NCBI RefSeq assembly: GCF_000237325.1
Contig: NC_017542.1
Span: 2,514,501 to 2,578,500, forward strand
Direction: 5' to 3'
From: Paenibacillus polymyxa M1
Lineage (GTDB): Bacteria; Bacillota; Bacilli; Paenibacillales; Paenibacillaceae
DNA length: 64,000 bases
The position numbers were made by a program, and so were the translations under genes. Every line of letters begins with the position of its first letter. Position 1 is the stretch's first letter. The notes beneath the pieces were generated by a model that saw nothing but the letters and a program-made list of their open reading frames with translations, did not search any database and was not told the origin of the DNA. Below, piece by piece: positions 57,208-64,000 of this stretch.

Positions 57208-58191
57208 ATGCATCATATGATGAGCAAGAAATCTTACATGATTTTATGTGCATTATTCGTAATGATCTTCGTTATTTCAGGATGTGGAAATGCTGGCAGT
57301 TCCTCAGATTCATCTGCTCAACCTGCCTCTTCCACGAAAGAAGAGGCAGGCGGTGAGTCTGCTACACGTACAGTCTCTACGATAAAAGGAGATGTAAAGG
57401 TGCCCGCTAATCCCCAACGAGTAGTGGTCAACTGGTATATTGGCGATGTATTCACGCTGGGAATCAAGCCGGCAGCGGTATTTGGTTGGAAACAAGAAAC
57501 TATGCCTTTTTACGATAAGTTTAATGGGATTCCTGTTATTGAAAAGTGGGAGACCGAGGAAATTATGAAATACGATCCTGATCTCATCATTACATATGAC
57601 ACAAAGGATTATGATAAGTTGTCCAAAATTGCGCCTGTTCTTGTAATACCTGAGGGTAAAATGACATCTGTGGAACGGTTGAAATTCCTTGGTCAGGCCA
57701 CAGGACATGAAGCAGAAGCGGATAAAGTGATTTCACAGTTTGAAAGCAAGCTGAGTGAGGCCAAAGAAAAACTTAATTCCGATATATTCAAGGACAAAAC
57801 ATTTAGCATTTTCGAGGACTGGGGCAGTGGATCCTACGGAATATATTATGAAACAGGCTCACGGGGAGGAACGTTGCTTTACGATTTTCTAGGACTTCAC
57901 AAACCGGAAAAGCTCAATACATTGATTAAAAATTCCGGAGAGAGACGAGGTTCTTTATCCTATGAGGTAGCTGCTGAATACTTTGGGGATTATGTCCTGT
58001 GGTTTAAGCAGGAAGGCAAAGAATCCGAATATGCGAAGACCAAAATCTGGAGCAGTATTCCAGCCGTCAAAAATGGGCACATTATCGAAATTCCAGCGAA
58101 ATATGCAGGACTTTTCTATTATTCAGACGTTGCTAGTATGACAGGACAGCTAGATTATATTATTGGAAAATTACTGGAACAGACGAAGTAA
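57208..58191 (+). CDS. Siderophore-binding lipoprotein of an iron ABC transporter (FeuA-like)
   Basis: The 327-residue lipoprotein has a signal peptide with lipobox VISGCGNAG (Cys ~31), a Ser-rich linker and a periplasmic-binding (BtuF-like, class III) fold, seen in VPANPQRVVVNWYIGDVFTLG (read in parts) and KYDPDLIITYD. It should capture a ferric siderophore outside the cell. It lies 59 bases behind a Fur box, so iron represses it. The siderophore cannot be identified here. AAAGGAGAATTTATAAC precedes ATG 57208; nearby in-frame ATGs (57217 and 57220) are possible. Confidence 0.92.
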   Translation: MHHMMSKKSYMILCALFVMIFVISGCGNAGSSSDSSAQPASSTKEEAGGESATRTVSTIKGDVKVPANPQRVVVNWYIGDVFTLGIKPAAVFGWKQETMPFYDKFNGIPVIEKWETEEIMKYDPDLIITYDTKDYDKLSKIAPVLVIPEGKMTSVERLKFLGQATGHEAEADKVISQFESKLSEAKEKLNSDIFKDKTFSIFEDWGSGSYGIYYETGSRGGTLLYDFLGLHKPEKLNTLIKNSGERRGSLSYEVAAEYFGDYVLWFKQEGKESEYAKTKIWSSIPAVKNGHIIEIPAKYAGLFYYSDVASMTGQLDYIIGKLLEQTK

Positions 58192-58224
58192 CGATGCATA
58201 ATTGACCAACTAAGGGTGTAATCG

Positions 58225-59250
58225 ATGTCTACTCACAAAGAACGAAATAAAAAAGGAATATTTCATTTTGTAAGCTACATGATCGTGGGCGTGTTCCTGC
58301 TCTTGGTAGTTTCCGCAGCATCCATCACCTTTGGTGCTGCGGAGATGAGCTTGAAGCTGGCGTGGGGGGCTGTATTTCAATTTGATCCCAATATTACGGA
58401 ACACCAAATCATTCATACTTTGCGTTTTCCACGCACTGTGGCAGACATCATTGTAGGGTGTAGCTTGGCTGTGTGCGGGGCTATTATGCAGGGAACCACT
58501 CGCAATCCATTGGCCGACTCGGGACTCATCGGTATAAGCTCAGGCTCGACATTTGCTATTGCGCTATGTATGGCCTTTTTACCAGGTCGCACCTACGGAG
58601 AGACCATGCTGTATTCTTGTTTAGGTGCAGCCATCACGACAGGAATTACGTACTACATCGCATCTATAGGCAAGCGGGGAATGACGCCTCAGCGCTTAGT
58701 GCTAGCAGGAATGTCCATTTCCATGCTCTTTGGTGCGTTTAGCACTTTTCTTGCTATTAAGTATGAGATTGGTCAAGCACTTGATTATTGGTCTGCTGGT
58801 GGTACTGCTAGTGCCAAGTGGAGTGAACTGGCTTTCATTTCACCACTATTTGTAGTGGGCTTGGTCTGTGCTATCGCCCTTTCTCCCTCCATTACGATCT
58901 TGAGCTTTGGAGAGGAGGTGGCGTCAGGCTTGGGAATTCGTGCGAATAGAATTAAGCTATTTTCAACCCTAATCGTATTAATTCTAACGGGGCTATCGGT
59001 TATTGTTGTCGGTCCTGTTGGCTTTGTAGGTTTGATCGTGCCACATATTATGCGATATCTGGTCGGTACAGATTATCGATATATTATTCCCGCCTCAGCG
59101 CTGTATGGCGCAGTCTTTCTACTGGCAGCAGATTTGCTGGGTCGAATGATTAATCGCCCTCACGAAACGCCGCTGGGCATTATTTTTGCTTTGGTCGGAG
59201 TACCCTATTTTCTCTACCTTGTGCGCAAGCAAAGGAGGGAGTTTAGTTGA
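58225..59250 (+). CDS. Iron-siderophore ABC transporter permease (FeuB/FecCD type)
   Basis: The 341-residue membrane protein has about nine or ten helices and the FecCD signature: RFPRTVADIIVGCSLAVCGA (~73-92), NPLADSGLIGISSGS, GPVGFVGLIVPHIMRYLVGTD (~265-285, cytoplasmic loop that contacts the ATPase). It carries ferric siderophores with the preceding lipoprotein. The start ATG 58225 follows AAGGGTG. Its stop overlaps the next permease start (TTGA), so they are coupled. Confidence 0.92.
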   Translation: MSTHKERNKKGIFHFVSYMIVGVFLLLVVSAASITFGAAEMSLKLAWGAVFQFDPNITEHQIIHTLRFPRTVADIIVGCSLAVCGAIMQGTTRNPLADSGLIGISSGSTFAIALCMAFLPGRTYGETMLYSCLGAAITTGITYYIASIGKRGMTPQRLVLAGMSISMLFGAFSTFLAIKYEIGQALDYWSAGGTASAKWSELAFISPLFVVGLVCAIALSPSITILSFGEEVASGLGIRANRIKLFSTLIVLILTGLSVIVVGPVGFVGLIVPHIMRYLVGTDYRYIIPASALYGAVFLLAADLLGRMINRPHETPLGIIFALVGVPYFLYLVRKQRREFS

Positions 59251-60254
59251 AACTGTCCCGCAATAGCAGGGGGATAAGCATTATTTTACTGTTAACCATG
59301 TTGACACTACTGGTTGCTATACTTAGCATGAATGTCGGGAAAATGAATCTGTCCCCACTCGAAGTTTTCAAGGTCATCATCGGCGAAGGAACGAATAAGC
59401 AGAACCTGATCGTATTTGAATTTCGACTGCCACGTATTGTGCTTTCCGTATTAGTGGGTATTGGCATGGGGATATCGGGTTGTATTATGCAAAGCCTGCT
59501 CAAAAACGACATGGCCAGTCCGGGGACACTAGGCATCAGTTCGGGCTCAGGGTTATTTGTGCTTTTGTATATTACGCTGTTCGCTAGTGAGGGATTACTA
59601 TCGCCTATTATTCTTCCAGGGCTGGCTTTTGCAGGCGGACTAACGGCAGCTTTCTTGATTTTTATGTTTGCTTTCAGGCGGGGAAGAGACATTTCGCCTA
59701 CAGGCCTAATTTTAACGGGTGTTGCTATGGGGAGTGGATACAGCGCATTGTCGCTGATACTGACGCTCCGATTAGACAAGCAACAGTATGATTTTGCTCT
59801 GCGTTGGCAGGCTGGAGACCTGTGGGGGGACGACTGGAGCTATATAATGGTGTTGCTCCCCTGGGTGCTGATTATCTGCCTTTACGTTTTTTACAGGTCT
59901 AACACACTCAATACGCTGAATTTGGGAAATCAGACAGCATCGGGGCTCGGCGTAGCCATTAAAAGGGAATTTATCGGCTTGACGATCGCAGCAGTGGCTC
60001 TGGCTTCTGGTAGCGTGGCACTTGGTGGGAATTTCTTTTTTGTGGGGATGGTTAGTCCCCATCTGGCTCGCAGGCTGGTAGGTCCCAATCATAAGCTACT
60101 ATTACCTACCACTGCATTGGTTGGTGCACTGGTCATATTAATTGCTGACACACTTACACGGACAATCAGTTTTGGTGCTGATATTCCAACCGGAATCATA
60201 ATTACTATCCTGGTTACCCCTTATTTCCTCTATTTGTTGTCAAAGGCCAATTAA
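59247..60254 (+). CDS. Iron-siderophore ABC transporter permease, second subunit (FeuC/FecCD type)
   Basis: The 335-residue partner has the same architecture: FRLPRIVLSVLVGIGMGISG (~49-68), SPGTLGISSGSGLF, and FVGMVSPHLARRLVGPNH (~262-279) as the coupling loop. TTG 59247 overlaps the preceding stop and follows AAAGGAGGGAGTTTAG. The operon ends here with the terminator at 60271; no ATPase gene of the FecE type follows, so an ATPase must come from elsewhere, as happens for FeuABC with YusV in B. subtilis. Confidence 0.92.
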   Translation: MKLSRNSRGISIILLLTMLTLLVAILSMNVGKMNLSPLEVFKVIIGEGTNKQNLIVFEFRLPRIVLSVLVGIGMGISGCIMQSLLKNDMASPGTLGISSGSGLFVLLYITLFASEGLLSPIILPGLAFAGGLTAAFLIFMFAFRRGRDISPTGLILTGVAMGSGYSALSLILTLRLDKQQYDFALRWQAGDLWGDDWSYIMVLLPWVLIICLYVFYRSNTLNTLNLGNQTASGLGVAIKREFIGLTIAAVALASGSVALGGNFFFVGMVSPHLARRLVGPNHKLLLPTTALVGALVILIADTLTRTISFGADIPTGIIITILVTPYFLYLLSKAN

Positions 60255-60270
60255 ATGTAGATCAATGAAA

Positions 60271-60317
60271 GACGCTAACCCATGTCCATGGAAAATATGG
60301 CTGGGTTAGCGTCTTGT
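60271..60317. terminator. Bidirectional terminator
   Basis: AGACGCTAACCCA pairs with TGGGTTAGCGTCT, followed by a T-poor tail on the plus strand and by CTTTCA on the minus strand. Confidence 0.75.
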
Positions 60318-60325
60318 AATTAAAC

Positions 60326-60901
60326 CTAATCTTTGGCATAATTTAAACCCAAGCGATAAGCTTGGTCCAGCAGTATTTCATAATGATCGGAATTTGAACC
60401 CAGTGTCTCATCTAAGAATTCAACCTTGGAATTGGAAACACCGCAATAATCTGCAATACCCACATTCAGCAAATGAGTAATCATTTCATCATAGTTGCGC
60501 TTTTTCAGCTGTTCTTTCGAAACGCCGGCCAAGCCAATCCATAAGATATGCTGATGATGAAGGTTATTCGAACCGTACGCAAACCCATTGTTCCATACAC
60601 GATCAATATAACCCTTCAGCATAGCTGGCAAATGCCACCACCAAAGTGGAAAAATAAATGCCAACGCGTCATGCTCCTTCATCCGCTTTATTTCCATTTC
60701 TACTTCAGGGGAAAAGGACTGCTTCGCAACGGACCAATCCGGTTCATCTACTCCTTTTAAAACAGGATCAAAACCAATCCCATGCAAATCCAATATCTCA
60801 TAATCGTGGCCTGCATCGGCAAGACCTTGTACGAAACGACCAGCAACCTTAAAGGTTAAAGAATCTTTTCTCGGATGTGAAACAACGCTTAATACTTTCA
60901 T
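60326..60901 (-). CDS. NAD(P)H-dependent quinone or nitro reductase (flavodoxin-like, MdaB/KefF type)
   Basis: The 191-residue protein has the flavodoxin-like NAD(P)H dehydrogenase (quinone) pattern: MKVLSVVSHPRKDSLTFKVA, then FIFPLWWWHLPAMLKGYIDRV (~87-107, read in parts), which holds the flavin-binding loop. It probably reduces quinones or related toxic compounds. Its promoter region faces that of an HxlR regulator gene, and such pairs often respond to reactive electrophiles. AAGGTAGTGA lies upstream of the ATG. Confidence 0.9.
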   Translation of the reverse strand: MKVLSVVSHPRKDSLTFKVAGRFVQGLADAGHDYEILDLHGIGFDPVLKGVDEPDWSVAKQSFSPEVEMEIKRMKEHDALAFIFPLWWWHLPAMLKGYIDRVWNNGFAYGSNNLHHQHILWIGLAGVSKEQLKKRNYDEMITHLLNVGIADYCGVSNSKVEFLDETLGSNSDHYEILLDQAYRLGLNYAKD

Positions 60902-61046
60902 ATTTATTCACTACCTTTCTTAATAGGCTAACTTCTAGGCATGCTCAATGCTTGCTGCTATTATAAACAGTAGGAAAATAATCTGGAAGTACGCACTTTT
61001 ACGTTCTATAGGATGATACAGGTGCCATAGGAACATGGAAGTGCCC

Positions 61047-61061
61047 TAGGTAGATTACCTA
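61047..61061. promoter_or_regulatory. Candidate HxlR operator
   Basis: TAGGTA-GAT-TACCTA is a perfect inverted repeat between the divergent oxidoreductase and HxlR genes. The regulator-operator link is inferred from position only. Confidence 0.5.
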
Positions 61062-61134
61062 AACTGACCTGGGTCACGAATTGAAGTGATGGGTTGTTCT
61101 GAGCAAACGTAGCCTTCTAAAGGAGGATTAAGGA

Positions 61135-61518
61135 ATGAATGAACCGACCAAAAATAGGGTTCAAAAGAAGTATCAAGTTGGAGTGGAAGCAGCTTTAGAG
61201 GTAATGGGAGGAAAATGGAAGCCTTTAATTATCTACCATCTGATGACAGGACGAAAACGATCGTCTGAGTTTCGTAGGTTAATGCCGGGTATTACTCAAA
61301 AAATGCTGACCACTCAGCTCAGAAGTCTGGAAAAGGATGGGATTGTTACACGAAAGGTTTTTAATGAAATTCCACCTAAAGTAGAGTATGAGTTAACGCA
61401 CTACGGCTGGGGATTAAAACCCGCGCTAGATCATTTATGCTATTGGGGAGAGGATCACCTGGATAAGATCCATGGAGACAAATTCAAGGTTTTAGAAGAA
61501 TTCCAAGGCTGCGACTGA
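61135..61518 (+). CDS. HxlR-family transcriptional regulator
   Basis: The 127-residue winged-helix regulator shows the family core: GGKWKPLIIYHLMTGRKRSSEFRRLM (read in parts), TQKMLTTQLRSLEKDGIVTR and VEYELTHYGWGLKPAL. The family includes sensors of formaldehyde, diamide and quinones; the Cys residue used by those is not at the usual N-terminal place here, but Cys are present near the C-terminus (LDHLCYWGED, FQGCD). AAAGGAGGATTAAGG precedes the ATG. It probably controls the divergent reductase. Confidence 0.9.
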   Translation: MNEPTKNRVQKKYQVGVEAALEVMGGKWKPLIIYHLMTGRKRSSEFRRLMPGITQKMLTTQLRSLEKDGIVTRKVFNEIPPKVEYELTHYGWGLKPALDHLCYWGEDHLDKIHGDKFKVLEEFQGCD

Positions 61519-61520
61519 TA

Positions 61521-61566
61521 TTAAGCCCTCACAAAGCATTCAATCAGATAGCTTGTGAGGGCTTAA
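61521..61566. terminator. Bidirectional terminator
   Basis: TTAAGCCCTCACAA pairs perfectly with TTGTGAGGGCTTAA (14 bp). No strong T-run follows on either strand. Confidence 0.8.
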
Positions 61567-61590
61567 CTGTCCGTAAGACAATATAAAAGG

Positions 61591-62019
61591 CTAACTGTCG
61601 GTCATTCCGTTGTCATAACTTAATTGCCATTCAATTCCGAACCTATCCTTGAGGCTGCCGTAACATTTGCTCCAGAATGTTTCTTGAAGTTCCATGTTTA
61701 CGGTCCCGCCTTCTTTTAACTTATGAAAGTACGATCGAATTTTCTCTTCGTCCTTATTGACGATGGCGAGGCTGATGTTGTTTCCCGCAACAAAAGGCAT
61801 ACCAGGAAAAACGTCTGAAAACATCACATTACTACCATCAATTTGAAGCCGCGTATGCATGACCAAATTTTTGGCTTCTTCTGGTAGAGGATAATCGGGG
61901 TTGGGCGGTGCTTCACCGAACGTCATGATCTTTGGTTTCTCAGTCCCAAATGCCTCTGCGTAAAATTCTGCTGCCTCGCGACAGTTTCCATTAAAGTTAA
62001 GATAAACATCAACTGACAT
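61591..62019 (-). CDS. VOC-family protein, PhnB-like
   Basis: The 142-residue protein has the PhnB-type vicinal-oxygen-chelate fold: MSVDVYLNFNGNCREAAEFYAEAFG, then MHTRLQIDGSNVMFSDVFPG and the end FWSKCYGSLKDRFGIEWQLSY (each read in parts). PhnB-like members have no settled function; some bind metals or act on unusual substrates. I chose ATG 62019 since AAAGGAG lies nine bases upstream and the usual start follows; the ATG at 62043 includes that site. It is a single gene with a shared terminator. Confidence 0.85.
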   Translation of the reverse strand: MSVDVYLNFNGNCREAAEFYAEAFGTEKPKIMTFGEAPPNPDYPLPEEAKNLVMHTRLQIDGSNVMFSDVFPGMPFVAGNNISLAIVNKDEEKIRSYFHKLKEGGTVNMELQETFWSKCYGSLKDRFGIEWQLSYDNGMTDS

Positions 62020-62229
62020 GTGTTTCACTCCTTTAAGGATCATTATTTTCCCATACTATACGATCTCATTTCATTATTTACCTGCAAACAAACAAAAATA
62101 CAATAAGATCCATTTTACAAAAGTATTTGCGGCTTAACATGTTCAATTTTTAAAACAAATGGGCATTATGATTAAAGTAATGGTATGATAGCTTAGTTAA
62201 ATCTGAACGACTAGTCATGGAGTGATTAT

Positions 62230-62421
62230 ATGGGTGGAAAAAGTAAGGGTGGCGGAACCGGCAGAGGTACGGGAAGTAAAGGCTGGACACGCTGGAACAA
62301 AACGGCGAAGCCTGTAAGGAGAAAAAGCGCTGCTACCGGTGCACCAGGAAATACAGCGGCAGGAGCTGCAAAAGGCGGCGCTGCCAAACCAATTGGTAAC
62401 AGAGGCGGCAGAAGTAAGTAG
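62230..62421 (+). CDS. Small Gly/Lys/Ala-rich basic protein (63 aa)
   Basis: The protein is all low-complexity: GGKSKGGGTGRGTGSKGW, then an Ala/Gly-rich tail with KGGAAKPIGNRGGRSK. It has about 15 Lys/Arg and no Asp or Glu, so it would bind nucleic acid or acidic polymers. TGGAGTGATTAT before the ATG is a usable ribosome site and the terminator at 62455 closes a one-gene unit, which argues for a real gene. I recognise no named family. Roles in spores or as an RNA-binding peptide are possible. Confidence 0.6.
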   Translation: MGGKSKGGGTGRGTGSKGWTRWNKTAKPVRRKSAATGAPGNTAAGAAKGGAAKPIGNRGGRSK

Positions 62422-62454
62422 GCCGAGCATGTATAGGGTTGTTTTTAAAAGGCT

Positions 62455-62491
62455 AACATCTGATTACGTACGCATAATCAGATGTTTTTTT
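62455..62491 (+). terminator. Terminator of the small basic protein gene
   Basis: AACATCTGATTA-CGTACGCA-TAATCAGATG followed by seven T. Confidence 0.95.
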
Positions 62492-62559
62492 AGTGGATTA
62501 AAGACGTACCGCCTGTATTGATCCATATTTCTCATACTACAACGTAAAATAGGTGAATC

Positions 62560-63252
62560 ATGCGAATTAACAAGTACATTAGTGAGACAGGATTCTGCTC
62601 ACGTCGGGAAACGAACAGGCTGATTGCAGCAGGGCGAATTACAATTAATGGCAGCGTATGTGAAGCGGGCGCGGAAGTAGAGCCACTGGATATCGTGTTG
62701 ATTGATGGGAAGCCTATTCCGATTAATCATAGTGAACCCGTATATTTGGCATTAAATAAGCCTATCGGCATTGTATGTACGGCAGCGGAGCAAGTGGAGG
62801 GCAATATTATTCGTTATGTCAATTATCCTTCACGTATTTTTGCCATTGGCAGGCTGGATAAGGCGTCAGAAGGGCTCATTTTATTAACGAACGATGGAAG
62901 CATTGTCAATCAAATGATGCGTTCCGAGCATGGTCATGAGAAGGAATATGTGGTGACTGTAGACAAACCTGTTACAGATGAATTTACACAGACCATGTCT
63001 CGTGGCGTTGAAATATTGAACGTCATTACCAAACCGTGCAAGGTTGATCGTATAAGCGAATACGAGTTCCGTATTATTTTGACACAGGGTCTAAACCTGC
63101 AAATTCGTAGAATGTGCAAGGCTTTGGGCTACAGGGTGCTCAAGTTGGAGCGTGTTCGAATTATGAATATTACATTGGATCATCTGGAGCGTGGACAATG
63201 GAGACATCTTGAGAAGGAGGAACTGGAGCTACTTCTCGCTAAATTGCAATAA
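62560..63252 (+). CDS. rluF: 23S rRNA pseudouridine synthase RluF
   Basis: The 230-residue protein has an S4 RNA-binding domain (1-48, MRINKYISETGFCSRRETNR) and an RsuA/RluF pseudouridine synthase domain with catalytic Asp in AIGRLDKASEGLILLTNDG (~95-113). The C-terminal part (NLQIRRMCKALGYRVLKL) holds the uracil contact. RluF modifies U2604 in 23S rRNA and also acts on tRNA-Tyr U35. AGGTGAATC precedes the ATG. It is about 60 residues shorter than the E. coli protein, which has a long tail. Confidence 0.92.
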   Translation: MRINKYISETGFCSRRETNRLIAAGRITINGSVCEAGAEVEPLDIVLIDGKPIPINHSEPVYLALNKPIGIVCTAAEQVEGNIIRYVNYPSRIFAIGRLDKASEGLILLTNDGSIVNQMMRSEHGHEKEYVVTVDKPVTDEFTQTMSRGVEILNVITKPCKVDRISEYEFRIILTQGLNLQIRRMCKALGYRVLKLERVRIMNITLDHLERGQWRHLEKEELELLLAKLQ

Positions 63253-63305
63253 TGAGTACAACAAAAGTTTATTTGAAGGCAATATGTTCATACGGCCAAC
63301 GCAAC

Positions 63306-64000
63306 TTAGTGATACTTTTTACGTAATTTCAACGAGCCGCCTAACTTACCCACCAGCCATAGCACAATAGGAAACACAATACCGAAAATCATGGCGTAAA
63401 AAGGCCATACTGAAAAAAACTTGTTTATAAATTGCATGTTTGGCCAAATAGAATGAACCATTGCTATTGCGATTAGGATCAAAGGAACTAAGAGAGCGTT
63501 AGCGTTTCGAAGGCGAAAAGCATCTGCAAGCCCTTGTGCTGAAACATATAAAAGCAGTGCGAGTCGGAAAAAAATAGTGACAAACCAGAACACTGCAACG
63601 AAAATTTCAAACCGTTGAAGAAACTCTCCGCTACTGATTGTTCGGTTAATAAAAAAAGTAGGAAATGTCAAATTAGATACAACACCTTCACTCATCACGG
63701 CGATTATTTGTAGAACCATGAGAAAATACATGCCGCCGCTAATCAGAGCAGATGTTATCACTGTCTTTCTCCACTTTTTTGGATCAGGGATGTACTGTGC
63801 AAAAAAAAGATACAGAAATGCCTCAAGATAGGGAAAGGCAAACAAATTGAACGAAGCGAGAACGATAGGGTTCAAACCATACTCAAAAATAGGGAGCACA
63901 TTATCTATTTTGCTCTCAGGAAGAAGGGTAATCCTGACTAAAAGATACAGAACAAGAAGGAAAAAAAACAGGATTTCCGCACAACGGCCAATTACAGCTG
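63306..64000 (-). CDS. Spore germination permease, GerAB type (partial, 5' end outside window)
   Basis: The frame is open to the window edge with no start, so only the C-terminal part (about 231 residues) is here. It contains alternating hydrophobic helices typical of the APC-superfamily GerAB subunit of germinant receptors: LLVLYLLVRITLLPESKID, NLFAFPYLEAFLYLFFAQYI, RFEIFVAVFWFVTIFFRLALL and a basic end GSLKLRKKYH. GerAB forms the channel-like part of the receptor that senses nutrients in the spore inner membrane. The other receptor subunits (GerAA, GerAC) are not in view; its stop is at 63306. Confidence 0.85.
   Translation of the reverse strand, partial: AVIGRCAEILFFFLLVLYLLVRITLLPESKIDNVLPIFEYGLNPIVLASFNLFAFPYLEAFLYLFFAQYIPDPKKWRKTVITSALISGGMYFLMVLQIIAVMSEGVVSNLTFPTFFINRTISSGEFLQRFEIFVAVFWFVTIFFRLALLLYVSAQGLADAFRLRNANALLVPLILIAIAMVHSIWPNMQFINKFFSVWPFYAMIFGIVFPIVLWLVGKLGGSLKLRKKYH

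Overview
The window looks like a chromosomal segment of a spore-forming Paenibacillus, close to P. polymyxa. The evidence is the moderate GC content, strong AGGAGG ribosome sites with frequent TTG and GTG starts, a large modular peptide synthetase, a spore-germination permease, a YheC/D-type spore-coat ATP-grasp protein and a T-box leader. All family names come from reading motifs in the translations; no database search was run.

Region 1 (1-13.7 kb) is secondary metabolism and cell surface. A nonribosomal peptide synthetase enters from the left edge. Its last two modules read as a branched hydrophobic residue that is epimerised to the D form, then a small residue with a Ser-type pocket, then release by a thioesterase. 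Next comes an exported, membrane-anchored SxxK serine hydrolase of the type known as D-stereospecific resistance peptidases. Together they suggest a tridecaptin-like lipopeptide cluster with its own self-resistance enzyme. A 1011-residue secreted multidomain protein and a run of small, unrecognised minus-strand genes follow.

Region 2 (13.8-25.4 kb) is housekeeping: greA, a NAD regulon island (niaR, nadS, nadA, but no nadB or nadC), an exported beta-propeller, a second yidC preceded by a small membrane ORF that resembles the Bacillus MifM arrest-peptide arrangement, two PAP2 phosphatases, a two-component system and an NlpC/P60 hydrolase.

Region 3 (25.7-31.5 kb) is a surface or spore-coat polysaccharide island: glycosyltransferase, M14-like amidohydrolase, mannose-1-phosphate guanylyltransferase/isomerase, a DUF6492 protein and a YheC/D ATP-grasp protein. 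It ends in a decayed oxalate decarboxylase pseudogene.

Region 4 (31.8-46.4 kb) is mixed: an orphan ABC ATPase, an AEC transporter, trhO, alpha-galactosidase, a PfkB kinase, proS under a T-box, a spermidine-synthase-like protein, a YebC-family regulator, a TetR regulator with three matching operators controlling a SnoaL/NmrA pair, an intact bicupin oxalate decarboxylase with an altered lid, and ybaK.

Region 5 (46.5-64 kb) holds a ROK regulator that seems to start at ATA, a GH1 6-phospho-beta-glucosidase lying between two remnants of a maltose-type acetyltransferase, a phosphodiesterase, the aguA-aguB agmatine-to-putrescine pair, a flavin/Fe-S oxidoreductase, a Fur-controlled siderophore uptake operon without its ATPase, an HxlR regulator divergent from a quinone-reductase-like protein, rluF, and the C-terminal part of a GerAB-type permease running off the right edge. 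I see no rRNA, tRNA, CRISPR array or insertion sequence.
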